From the NCBI GenBank assembly GCA_964036045.1, contig OZ038380.1:9447913-9511912 (forward strand): 64,000 bases of DNA, given 5' to 3'. The translations under genes and the position numbers were made by a program. The notes below the pieces were generated by a model. The model saw only the letters and a program-made list of their open reading frames with translations. It was not told the origin of the DNA and ran no database searches. Each line of letters starts with the position of its first letter. The stretch's first letter is position 1. This document shows, piece after piece, positions 1-11,229 of this stretch. The DNA comes from Eutreptiella sp. 'Long Island Sound 2002' (lineage: Eukaryota > Euglenozoa > Euglenophyceae > Eutreptiales > Eutreptiaceae).

Positions 1-156
1 AGCATTGCCGCAAAAAACACATGGTGAGACCCCAGTTTTGTGTGCAATAATGATTTACCACAGTCCAACCATGACTTCTGCACAAAGGCTGCATGGCCAA
101 GACCGAGCCAGTCTTGGGGCACAGTGGCCACAATGTGGGGCACAAACTGTGAGTGC
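1..156 (+). repeat. Reference monomer (monomer 1)
   Basis: This first unit serves as a coordinate frame for the family. Landmarks in monomer numbering are: A6 tract 12-17; CATGG at 20-24 and 92-96; CCAGTTTTG at 32-40 (and 108-116 in the consensus, CCAGTCTTG here); the TAATAATGATTTACCACAG region at about 45-63; a CpG at 9-10 and another at 104-105; the 8-bp palindrome GTGGCCAC at 124-131; and CCACAATGTGG at 128-138, a 5-bp inverted repeat around a single A. Frequent polymorphic sites are 5 (T/G), 34 (A/T), 45 (C/T), 53 (T/A), 69 (C/T), 78 (T/C), 93 (A/G), 107 (G/C), 113-115 and 147-149 (CTG/CAG). Confidence 0.95.
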
Positions 157-164
157 AGCAGTGC
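9..164 (+). repeat. Possible ancient half-monomer duplication inside the 156-bp unit
   Basis: The two halves of the monomer share an ordered set of short words: GCA then an A-rich stretch, CATGG (20 and 92), AGACC (27 and 100) and CCAGTTTTG (32 and 108 in the consensus). Spacings are 72, 73 and 76 bp. This suggests the unit arose as a dimer of a roughly 72-84 bp ancestor, taken here as about 9-80 and 81-164. The remaining parts of the halves align poorly, so chance similarity is not excluded. Confidence 0.4.
116..129 (+). other. Type A cassette (first instance)
   Basis: This is the GGGGCACAGTGGCC form of the most variable segment of the monomer, the majority form in the array. It carries the right-hand TGGCCA and the palindrome GTGGCCAC. 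It keeps a + strand reading frame open, where the alternative type B form introduces TGA. Confidence 0.85.
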
Positions 165-427
165 CGCAAAAAACACATGGTGAGACCCCAGCTTTGTGTG
201 TAATAATGATTTACCACAGTCCAACCATGACTTCCGCACAAAGGCTGCATGGCCAAGACCGAGCCAGTTTTGGGGCACAGTGGCCACAATGTGGGGCACA
301 AACAGTGAGTGCAGCATTGCCGCAAAAAACACATGGTGAGACCCCTGTTTTGTGTGCAATAATGATATACCACAGTCCAACCATGACTTCTGCACAAAGG
401 CTGCATGGCCAAGACCGAGCCAGTTTT

Positions 428-441
428 GGAGCATTGTGACC
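428..441 (+). other. Type B cassette (first instance)
   Basis: This is the GGAGCATTGTGACC form. It differs from type A at four positions within 10 bp (monomer positions 118, 122, 123 and 127), which usually change together. Type B monomers recur every few monomers throughout the array. They destroy the GTGGCCAC palindrome and add an in-frame TGA on the + strand, which is why most + strand open frames end here. Confidence 0.85.
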
Positions 442-884
442 ACAATGTGGGGCACAAACAGTGAGTGCAGCATTGCCGCAAAAAACACATGGTGAGACCC
501 CAGTTTTGTGAGTAATAATGATTTACCACAGTTCAATCATGACTTCTGCACAAAGGCTGCATGGCCAAGACCGAGCCAGTTTTGGGGCACAGTGGCCACA
601 ATGTGGGGCACAAACAGTGAGTGCAGCATTGCCGCAAAAAACACATGGTGAGACCCCAGTTTTGTGTGCAATAATGATTTACCACAGTCCAACCATGACT
701 TCTGCACAAAGGCTGCATGGCCAAGACCGAGCCAGTTTTGGGGCACAGTGGCCACAATGTGGGGCACAAACTGTGAGTGCAGCATTGCCGCAAAAAACAC
801 ATGGTGAGACCCCAGTTTTGTGTGCAATAATGATTTACCACAGTCCAACCATGACTTCTGCACAAAGGCTGCATGGCCAAGACC

Positions 885-2600
885 GAGCCAGTCTTGGGGC
901 ACAGTGGCCACAATGTGGGGCACAAACTGTGAGTGCAGCAGTGCCGCAAAAAACACATGGTGAGACCCCAGCTTTGTGTGTAATAATGATTTACCACAGT
1001 CCAACCATGACTTCCGCACAAAGGCTGCATGGCCAAGACCGAGCCAGTTTTGGGGCACAGTGGCCACAATGTGGAGCACAAACAGTGAGTGCAGCATTGC
1101 CGCAAAAAACACATGGTGAGACCCCTGTTTTGTGTGCAATAATGATATACCACAGTCCAACCATGACTTCTGCACAAAGGCTGCATGGCCAAGACCGAGC
1201 CAGTTTTGGAGCATTGTGACCACAATGTGGGGCACAAACTGTGAGTGCAGCATTGCCGCAAAAAACACATGGTGAGACCCCAGTTTTGTGTGTAATAATG
1301 ATTTACCACAGTCCAATCATGACTTCTGCACAAAGGCTGCGTGGCCAAGACCGACCCAGTTTTGGGGCACAGTGGCCACAATGTGGGGCACAAACTGTGA
1401 GTGCAGCATTGCCGCAAAAAACACATGGTGAGACCCCTGTTTTGTGTGCAATAATGATTTACCACAGTCCAACCATGACTTCTGCACAAAGGCTGCATGG
1501 CCAAGACCGACCCAGTTTTGGGGCACAGTGGCCACAATGTGGGGCACAAACTGTGAGTGCAGCATTGCCGCAAAGAACACATGGTGAGACCCCAGTTTTG
1601 TGCGTAATAATGATTTACCACAGTCCAACCATGACTTCTGCACAAAGGCTGCATGGCCAAGACCGAGCCAGCTTTGGGGCACAGTGGCCATAATGTGGGG
1701 CACAAACAGTGAGTGCAGCATTGCCGCAAAAAACACATGGTTAGACCCCAGTTTTGTGTGCAATAATGATTTACCACAGTCCAACCATGACTTCTGCACA
1801 AAGGCTGCATGGCCAAGACCGAGCCAGTTTTGGGGCACAGTGGCCACAATGTGGGGCACAAACAGTGAGTGCAGCATTGCCGCAAAAAACACATGGTGAG
1901 ACCCCAGTTTTGTGTGTAATAATGATTTACCACAGTCCAACCATGACTTCTGCACAAAGGCTGCATGGCCAAGACCGAGCCAGTTTTGGAGCATTGTGCC
2001 CACAATGTGGGGCACAAACAGTGAGTGCAGCATTGCCGCAAGAAATACACGGTGAAACCCGAGTTTTGTGTGTAACAATGATTTACCACAGTCCAATCAT
2101 GACTTCTGCACAAAGGCTGCATGGCCAAGACCGAGCCAGTTTTGGGGCACAGTGGCCACAATGTGGGGCACAAACTGTGAGTGCAGCATTGCCGCAAAAA
2201 ACACATGGTTAGACCCCTGTTTTGTGTGCAATAATGATTTACCACAGTCCAACCATGACTTCTGCACAAAGGCTGCATGGCCAAGACCGAGCCAGTCTTG
2301 GGGCACAGTGGCCACAATGTGGGGCACAAACAGTGAGTGCAGCATTGCCGCAAAAAACACATGGTGAGACCCCAGTTTTGTGTGTAATAATGATTTACCA
2401 CAGTCCAATCATGACTTCTGCACAAAGGCTGCGTGGCCAAGACCGACCCAGTTTTGGGGCACAGTGGCCACAATGTGGGGCACAAACAGTGAGTGCAGCA
2501 TTGCCGCAAAAAACACATGGTGAGACCCCTGTTTTGTGTGCAATAATGATATACCACAGTCCAACCATGACTTCTGCACAAAGGCTGCGTGGCCAAGACC
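885..2600 (+). repeat. 1716-bp (11-mer) HOR, copy 1
   Basis: This segment matches the next 1716 bp monomer by monomer. Shared diagnostic variants are GCCATAATGTGGGG (about 1688 and 3404), the type B variant ATTGTGCCC (about 1993 and 3709) and the distinctive AGAAATACACGGTGAAACC (about 2040 and 3756). Boundaries are placed by eye where the match begins to fail. Confidence 0.75.
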
Positions 2601-4316
2601 GACCCAGTCTTGGGGCACAGTGGCCACAATGTGGGGCACAAACTGTGAGTGCAGCAGTGCCTCAAAAAACACATGGTGAGACCCCAGCTTTGTGTGTAAT
2701 AATGATTTACCACAGTCCAACCATGACTTCTGCACAAAGGCTGCATGGCCAAGACCGAGCCAGTTTTGGGGCACAGTGGCCACAATGTGGGGCACAAACA
2801 GTGAGTGCAGCATTGCCGCAAAAAACACATGGTGAGACCCCTGTTTTGTGTGCAATAATGATATACCACAGTCCAACCATGACTTCTGCACAAAGGCTGC
2901 ATGGCCAAGACCGAGCCAGTTTTGGAGCATTGTGACCACAATGTGGGGCACAAACAGTGAGTGCAGCATTGCCGCAAAAAACACATGGTGAGACCCCAGT
3001 TTTGTGTGTAATAATGATTTACCACAGTCCAATCATGACTTCTGCACAAAGGCTGCGTGGCCAAGACCGACCCAGTTTTTGGGCACAGTGGCCACAATGT
3101 GGGGCACAAACTGTGAGTGCCGCATTGCCGCAAAAAACACATGGTGAGACCCCTGTTTTGTGTGCAATAATGATTTACCACAGTCCAACCATGACTTCTG
3201 CACAAAGGCTGCATGGCCAAGACCGACCCAGTTTTGGGGCACAGTGGCCACAATGTGGGGCACAAATAGGGAGTGCAGCATTGCCGCAAAGAACACATGG
3301 TGAGACCCCAGTTTTGTGCGCAATAATGATTTACCACAGTCCAACCATGACTTCTGCACAAAGGCTGCATGGCCAAGACCGAGCCAGCTTTGGGGCACAG
3401 TGGCCATAATGTGGGGCACAAACAGTGAGTGCAGCATTGCCGCAAAAAACACATGGTTAGACCCCAGTTTTGTGTGCAATAATGATTTACCACAGTCCAA
3501 CCATGACTTCTGCACAAAGGCTGCATGGCCAAGACCGAGCCAGTTTTGGGGCACAGTGGCCACAATGTGGGGCACAAACAGTGAGTGCAGCATTGCCGCA
3601 AAAAACACATGGTGAGGCCCCAGTTTTGTGTGTAATAATGATTTACCACAGTCCAACCATGACTTCTGCACAAAGGCTGCATGGCCAAGACCGAGCCAGC
3701 TTTGGAGCATTGTGCCCACAATGTGGGGCACAAACAGTGAGTGCAGTATTGCCGCAAGAAATACACGGTGAAACCCGAGTTTTGTGTGTAATAATGATTT
3801 ACCACAGTCCAATCATGACTTCCGCACAAAGGCTGCATGGCCAAGACCGAGCCAGTTTTGGGGCACAGTGGCCACAATGTGGGGCACAAACTGTGAGTGC
3901 AGCATTGCCGCAAAAAACACATGGTTAGACCCCTGTTTTGTGTGCAATAATGATTTACCACAGTCCAACCATGACTTCTGCACAAAGGCTGCATGGCCAA
4001 GACCGAGCCAGTCTTGGGGCACAGTGGCCACAATGTGGGGCACAAACAGTGAGTGCACCATTGCCGCAAAAAACACATGGTGAGACCCCAGTTTTGTGTG
4101 TAATAATGATTTACCACAGTCCAATCATGACTTCTGCACAAAGGCTGCGTGGCCAAGACCGACCCAGTTTTGGGGCACAGTGGCCACAATGTGGGGCACA
4201 AACAGTGAGTGCAGCATTGCCGCAAAGAACACATGGTGAGACCCCTGTTTTGTGTGCAATAATGATATACCACAGTCCAACCATTACTTCTGCACAAAGG
4301 CTGCATGGCCAAGACC
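2601..4316 (+). repeat. 1716-bp (11-mer) HOR, copy 2
   Basis: This is the second copy of the 11-mer unit, offset by exactly 11 monomers from the first. It has private changes such as a GGCCC for GACCC near 3616 and GTATTGCC near 3747. It carries the same three diagnostic monomers in the same order. Confidence 0.75.
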
Positions 4317-5330
4317 GAGCCAGTTTTGGAGCATTGTGACCACAATGTGGGGCACAAACAGTGAGTGCAGCATTGCCGCAAAAAACACATGGTGAGACCC
4401 CAGTTTTGTGAGTAATAATGATTTACCACAGTCCAATCATGACTTCTGCACAGAGGCTGCGTGGCCAAGACCGACCCAGTTTTGGGGCACAGTGGCCACA
4501 ATGTGGGGCACAAACTGTGAATGCAGCATTGCCGCAAAAAACACATGGTGAGACCCCTGTTTTGTGTGCAATAATGATTTACCACAGTCCAACCATGACT
4601 TCTGCACAAAGGCTGCATGGCCAAAACCGACCCAGTTTTGGGGCACAGTGGCCACAATGTGGGGCACAAACTGTGAGTGCAGCATTGCCGCAAAGAACAC
4701 ATGGTTAGACCCCAGCTTTGTGCGTAATAATGATTTACCACAGTCCAACCATGACTTCTGCACAAAGGCTGCATGGCCAAGACCGAGCCAGCTTTGGGGC
4801 ACAGTGGCCATAATGTGGGGCACAAACAGTGAGTGCAGCATTGCCGCAAAAAACACATGGTGAGACCCCAGTTTTGTGTGCAATAATGATTTACCACAGT
4901 CCAACCATGACTTCTGCACAAAGGCTGCATGGCCAAGACCGAGCCAGTTTTGGGGCACAGTGGCCACAATGTGGGGCACAAACAGTGAGTGCAGCATTGC
5001 CGTAAAAAACACATGGTGAGGCCCCAGTTTTGTGTGTAATAATGATTTACCACAGTCCAACCATGACTTCTGCACAAAGGCTGCATGGCCAAGACCGAGC
5101 CAGTTTTGGAGCATTGTGCCCACAATGTGGGGCACAAGCTGTGAGTGCAGCACTGCCGCAAAGAACACATGGTGAGACCCCAGTTTTGTGTGTAATAATG
5201 ATTTACCACAGTCCAATCATGACTTCCGCACAAAGGCTGCATGGCCAAGACCGAGCCAGTTTTGGGGCACAGTGGCCACAATGTGGGGCACAAACTGTGA
5301 GTGCAGCATTGCCGCAAAAAACACATGGTG
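4317..5330 (+). repeat. Third, shortened copy of the 11-mer HOR (offset 1404 bp)
   Basis: Diagnostic monomers of the preceding unit reappear 1404 bp (9 monomers) downstream: GCCATAATG at about 4808, TGTGCCCAC near 5117 and the CTTCCGCAC monomer near 5225. The offset of 9 instead of 11 monomers implies loss of two monomers in this copy, as expected of unequal exchange. At about 5000 the sequence also begins to match the 6.2-kb HOR that follows. Confidence 0.65.
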
Positions 5331-8300
5331 AGACCCCAGTTTTGTGTGTAATAATGATTTACCACAGTCCAATCATGACTTCTGCACAAAGGCTGCGTGG
5401 CCAAGACCGACCCAGTTTTGGGGCACAGTGGCCACAATTTGGGGCACAAACAGTGAGTGCAGCATTGCCGCAAACACCACATGGTGAGACCCCAGTTTTG
5501 TGCGTAATAATGATTTACCACAGTCCAACCATGACTTCTGCACAAAGGCTGCATGGCCAAGACCGAGCCAGTCTTGGAGCATTGTGACCATAATGTGGGG
5601 CACAAACTGTGAGTGCAGCATTGCCGCAAAAAACACATGGTGAGGCCCCAGTTTTGTGTGTAATAATGATTTACCACAGTCCAACCATGACTTCTGCACA
5701 AGGGCTGCATGGCCAAGACCGAGCCAGTTTTGGGGCACAGTGGCCACAATGTGGGGCACAAACTGTGAGTGCAGCATTGCCGCAAAAAACACATGGTGAG
5801 ACCCCAGCTTTGTGTGTAATAATGATTTACCACAGTCCAACCATGACTTCTGCACAAAGGCTGCATGGCCAAGACCGAGCCAGTTTTGGGGCACAGTGGC
5901 CACAATGTGGGGCACAAACAGTGAGTGCAGCATTGCCGCAAAAAACACATGGTGAGACCCCTGTTTTGTGTGCAATAATGATTTACCACAGTCCAACCAT
6001 GACTTCTGCACAAAGGCTGCATGGCCAAGACCGAGCCAGTTTTGGAGCATTGTGACCACAATGTGGGGCACAAACTGTGAGTGCAGCATTGCCGCAAACA
6101 CCACATGGTGAGACCCCAGTTTTGTGAGTAATAATGATTTACCACAGTTTAATCATGACTTCTGCACAAAGGCTGCGTGGCCAAGACCGAGCCAGTTTTG
6201 GGGCACAGTGGCCACAATGTGGGGCACAAACAGTGAGTGCAGCATTGCCGCAAAAAACACATGGTGAGACCCCAGTTTTGTGTGCAATAATGATTTACCA
6301 CAGTCCAATCATGACTTCTGCACAAGGGCTGCATGGCCAAGACCGAGCCAGTCTTGGGGCACAGTGGCCACAATGTGGGGCACAAACTGTGAGTGCAGCA
6401 GTGCCGCAAAAAACACATGGTGAGACCCCTGTTTTGTGTGCAATAATGATATACCACAGTCCAACCATGACTTCTGCACAAAGGCTGCATGGCCAAGACC
6501 GAGCCAGTCTTGGGGCACAGTGGCCACAATGTGGGGCACAAACTGTGAGTGCAGCATTGCCGCAAAAAACACATGGTGAGACCCCTGTTTTGTGTGCAAT
6601 AATGATTTACCACAGTCCAACCATGACTTCTGCACAAAGGCTGCATGGCCAAGACCGAGCCAGTTTTGGAGCATCGTGACCACAATGTGGGGCACAAACA
6701 GTGAGTGCAGCATTGCCGCAAAAAACACATGGTGAGACCCCAGTTTTGTGAGTAATAATGATTTACCAGAGTTCAATCATGACTTCTGCACAAAGGCTGC
6801 GTGGCCAAGACCGAGCGAGTTTTGGGGCACAGTGGCCACAATGTGGGGCACAAACAGTGAGTGCAGCATTGCCGCAAAAAACACATGGTGAGGCCCCAGT
6901 TTTGTGTGCAATAATGATTTACCACAGTCCAACCATGACTTCTGCACAAAGGCTGCATGGCCAAGACCGAGCCAGTCTTGGGGCACAGTGGCCACAATGT
7001 GGGGCACAAACTGTGAGTGCAGCAGTGCCGCAAAAAACACATGGTGAGACCCCTGCTTTGTGTGTAACAATGATTTACCACAGTCCAACCATGACTTCCG
7101 CACAAAGGCTGCATGGCCAAGACCGAGCCAGTTTTGGGGCACAGTGGCCACAATGTGGGGCACAAACAGTGAGTGCAGCATTGCCGCAAAAAACACATGG
7201 TGAGACCCCTGTTTTGTGTGCAATAATGATTTACCACAGTCCAATCATGACTTCTGCACAAAGGCTGCATGGCCAAGACCGAGCCAGTTTTGGAGCATTG
7301 TGACCACAATGTGGGGCACAAACAGTGAGTGCAGCATTGCCGCAAAAAATACATGGTGAGACCCCAGTTTTGTGAGTAATAATGATTTACCACAGTTCAA
7401 TCATGACTTCTGCACAAAGGCTGCGTGGCCAAGACCGAGCCAGTTTTGGGGCACAGTGGCCACAATGTGGGGCACAAACAGTGAGTGCAGCATTGCCGCA
7501 AAAAACACATGGTGAGACCCCAGTTTTGTGTGCAATAATGATTTACCACAGTCCAACCATGACTTCTGCACAAAGGCTGCATGGCCAAGACCGAGCCAGT
7601 CTTGGGGCACAGTGGCCACAATGTGGGGCACAAACAGTGAGTGCAGCATTGCCGCAAAAGACACATGGTGAGACCCCAGCTTTGTGTGTAATAATGATTT
7701 ACCACAGTCCAACAATGACTTCCGCACAAAGGCTGCATGGCCAAGACCGAGCCAGTTTTGGGGCACAGTGGCCAAAATGTGGGGCACAAACAGCGAGTGC
7801 AGCATTGCCGCAAAAAACACATGGTGAGACCCCTGTTTTGTGTGCAATAATGATATACCACAGTCCAACCATGACTTCTGCACAAAGGCTGCATGGCCAA
7901 GACCGAGCCAGTTTTGGAGCATTGTGACCACAATGTGGGGCACAAACTGTGAGTGCAGCATTGCCGCAAAAAACACATGGTGAGACCCCAGTTTTGTGTG
8001 TAATAATGATTTACCACAGTCCAACCATGACTTCTGCACAAAGGCTGCATGGCCAAGACCGAGCCAGTCTTGGGGCACAGTGGCCACAATGTGGGGCACA
8101 AACTGTGAGTGCAGCATTGCCGCAAAAAACACATGGTTAGACCCCAGCTTTGTGTGTAATAATGATTTACCACAGTCCAACCATGACTTCTGCACAAAGG
8201 CTGCATGGCCAAGACCGAGCCAGTTTTGGGGCACAGTGGCCACAATGTGGGGCACAAACTGTGAGTGCAGCATTGCCGCAAAAAACACATGGTGAGACCC

Positions 8301-11229
8301 CAGTTTTGCGAGTAATAATGATTTACCACAGTCCAATCATGACTTCTGCACAAAGGCTGCGTGGCCAAGACCGAGCCAGTCTTGGGGCACAGTGGCCACA
8401 ATGTGGGGCACAAACAGTGAGCGCAGCATTGCCGCAAAAAACACATGCTGAGACCCCAGTTTTGTGTGCAATAATGATTTGCCACAGTCCAACCATGACT
8501 TCTGCACAAAGGCTGCATGGCCAAGACCGAGCCAGTTTTGGGGCACAGTGGCCACAATGTGGGGCACAAACAGTGAGTGCAGCATTGCCGCAAAAAACAC
8601 ATGGTGAGACCCCAGCTTTGTGTGTAATAATGATTTACCACAGTCCAACCATGATTTCCGCACAAAGGCTGCATGGCCAAGACCGAGCCAGTTTTGGGGC
8701 ACAGTGGCCACAATGTGGGGCACAAACAGTGAGTGCAGCATTGCCGCAAAGAACACATGGTTAGACCCCTGTTTTGTGTGCAATAATGATTTACCACAGT
8801 CCAACCATGACTTCTGCACAAAGGCTGCATGGCCAAGACCGAGCCAGTTTTGGAGCATTGTGACCACAATGTGGGGCACAAACTGTGAGTGCAGCATTGC
8901 CGCAAAAAATACATGGTGAGACCCCAGTTTTGTGAGTAATAATGATTTACCACAGTTCAATCATGACTTCTGCACAAAGGCTGCGTGGCCAAGACCGAGC
9001 CAGTTTTGGGGCACAGTGGCCACAATGTGGGGCACAAACAGTGAGTGCAGCATTGCCGCAAAAAACACATGGTGAGACCCCAGTTTTGTGTGTAATAATG
9101 ATTTACCACAGTCCAATCATGACTTCTGCACAAAGGCTGCGTGGCCAAGACCGAGCCAGTTTTGGGGCACAGTGGCCACAATGTGGGGCACAAACTGTGG
9201 GTGCAGCATTGCCGCAAAAAACACATGGTTAGACCCCAGTTTTGTGTGTAATAATGATTTACCACAGTCCAATCATGACTTCTGCACAAAGGCTGCGTGG
9301 CCAAGACCGACCCAGTTTTGGGGCACAGTGCCCACAATGTGGGGCACAAACAGTGAGTGCAGCATTGCCGCAAAAAACACATGGTGAGACGCCAGTTTTG
9401 TGCGTGATAATGATTTACCACAGTCCAACCATGACTTCTGCACAAAGGCTGCATGGCCAAGACCGACCCAGCTTTGGAGCATTGTGACCACAATGTGGGG
9501 CACAAACAGTGAGTGCAGCATTGCCGCAAAAAACACATGGTTAGACCCCAGTTTTGTGTGCAATAATGATTTACCACAGTCCAACCATGACTTCTGCACA
9601 AAGGCTGCATGGCCAAGACCGACCCAGTTTTGGGGCAGAGTGGCCACAATGTGGGGCACAAACTGTGAGTGCAGCATTGCCGCAAAAAACACATGGTGAG
9701 ACCCCAGTTTTGTGTGTAATAATGATTTACCACAGTCCAACCATGACTTCTGCACAAAGGCTGCATGGCCAAGACCGAGCCAGTTTTGGGGCACAGTGGC
9801 CACAATGTGGGGCACAAACAGTGGGTGCAGCATTGCCGCAAAAAACACATGGTGAGATCCCAGTTTTGTGTGCAATAATGATTTACCACAGTCCAATCAT
9901 GACTTCTGCACAAAGGCTGCATGGCCAAGACCGAGCCAGTTTTGGAGCATTGTGACCACAATGTGGGGCACAAACAGTGAGTGCAGTATTGCCGCAAAAA
10001 ACACATGGTGAGACCCCAGTTTTGTGTGTAATAACGATTTACCACAGTCCAATCATGACTTCTGCACAAAGGCTGCATGGCCAAGACCGAGCCAGTTTTG
10101 GGGCACAGTGGCCACAATGTGGGGCACAAACTGTGAGTGCAGCATTGCCGCAAAAAACACATGGTGAGATCCCAGTTTTGTGTGCAATGGAGATTTACCA
10201 CAGTCCAATCATGACTTCTGCACAAAGGCTGCATGGCCAAGACCGAGCCAGTTTTGGAGCATTGTGACCACAATGTGGGGCACAAACTGTGAGTGCAGCA
10301 GTGCCGCAAAAAACACATGGTGAGACCCCAGTTTTGTGTGTAATAATGATTTACCACAGTCCAATCATGACTTCTGCACAAAGGCTGCATGGCCAAGACC
10401 GAGCCAGTTTTGGGGCACAGTGGCCAGAATGTGGGGCACAAACAGTGGGTGCAGCATTGCCGCAAAAAGCACATGGTGAGATCCCAGTTTTGTGTGCAAT
10501 AATGATTTACCACAGTCCAATCATGACTTCTGCACAAAGGCTGCATGGCCAAGACCGAGCCAGTTTTGGGGCACAGTGGCCACAATGTGGGGCACAAACT
10601 GTGAGTGCAGCATTGCCGCAAAAAACACATGGTGAGACCCCAGTTTTGTGTGTAATAATGATTTACCACAGTCCAATCATGACTTCTGCACAAAGGCTGC
10701 ATGGCCAAGACCGAGCCAGTTTTGGGGCACAGTGGCCACAATGTGGGGCACAAACAGTGGGTGCAGCATTGCCGCAAAAAGCACATGGTGAGATCCCAGT
10801 TTTGTGTGCAATAATGATTTACCACAGTCCAACCATGACTTCTGTACAAAGGCTGCATGGCCAAGACCGAGCCAGTTTTGGGGCACAGTGGCCACAATGT
10901 GGGGCACAAACTGTGAGTGCAGCATTGCCGCAAAAAACACATGGTGAGACCCCAGTTTTGTGTGCAATAATGATTTACCACCGTCCAACCATGACTTCTG
11001 CACAAAGGCTGCATGGCCAAGACCGAGCCAGTTTTGGAGCATTGTGACCACAATGTGGGGCACAAACTGTGAGTGCAGCATTGCCGCAAAAAACACATGG
11101 TTAGACCCCAGTTTTGTGTGTAATAATGATTTACCACAGTCCAACCATGACTTCTGCACAAAGGCTGCATGGCCAAGACCGAGCCAGTTTTGGAGCATTG
11201 TGACCACAATGTGGGGCACAAACAGTGAG
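4960..11229 (+). repeat. Large HOR (about 40-mer), copy 1
   Basis: This unit begins near the unusual GCCGTAAAAAAC at 4999-5010. That marker recurs exactly 6240 bp (40 monomers) later at 11239-11250. Inside it, 5030-7300 matches 11270 onward at +6240, and 7380-9540 matches 13308-15470 mostly at +5928 (38 monomers). Its last part, 9541-11230, is a sub-block with GTGGGTGCAGC, AAAAAGCACATGG and GAGATCCC. That sub-block recurs at +5460 and +5772. Confidence 0.75.

Larger units (their letters stand above)
1..1280 (+). repeat. 780-bp (5-mer) HOR, one full and one partial copy
   Basis: Bases 1 to about 500 recur at 781 to about 1280 with very few changes (for example GGGGCACAA becomes GGAGCACAA near 1073). 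The shared order is a CAGTCTTGG monomer, an AGCAGTGCC monomer with CAGCTTTG, a CCCCTGTTTT/ATATACC monomer, then a type B cassette. The two runs separate after the type B monomer, so the second copy is truncated by the next HOR. Confidence 0.8.

Noticed and set aside
12-22. A6 tract as a transposon or retroelement poly(A) tail
   Set aside because: It is an internal part of every monomer at the same position. There are no target-site duplications or element bodies, and even the A11 run near 63187 is a local expansion within a monomer.
45-63. TAATAATGATTTACC as a replication origin or AT-rich regulatory element
   Set aside because: It is a short AT-rich part of each monomer with no additional motif. 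Nothing distinguishes any one copy.
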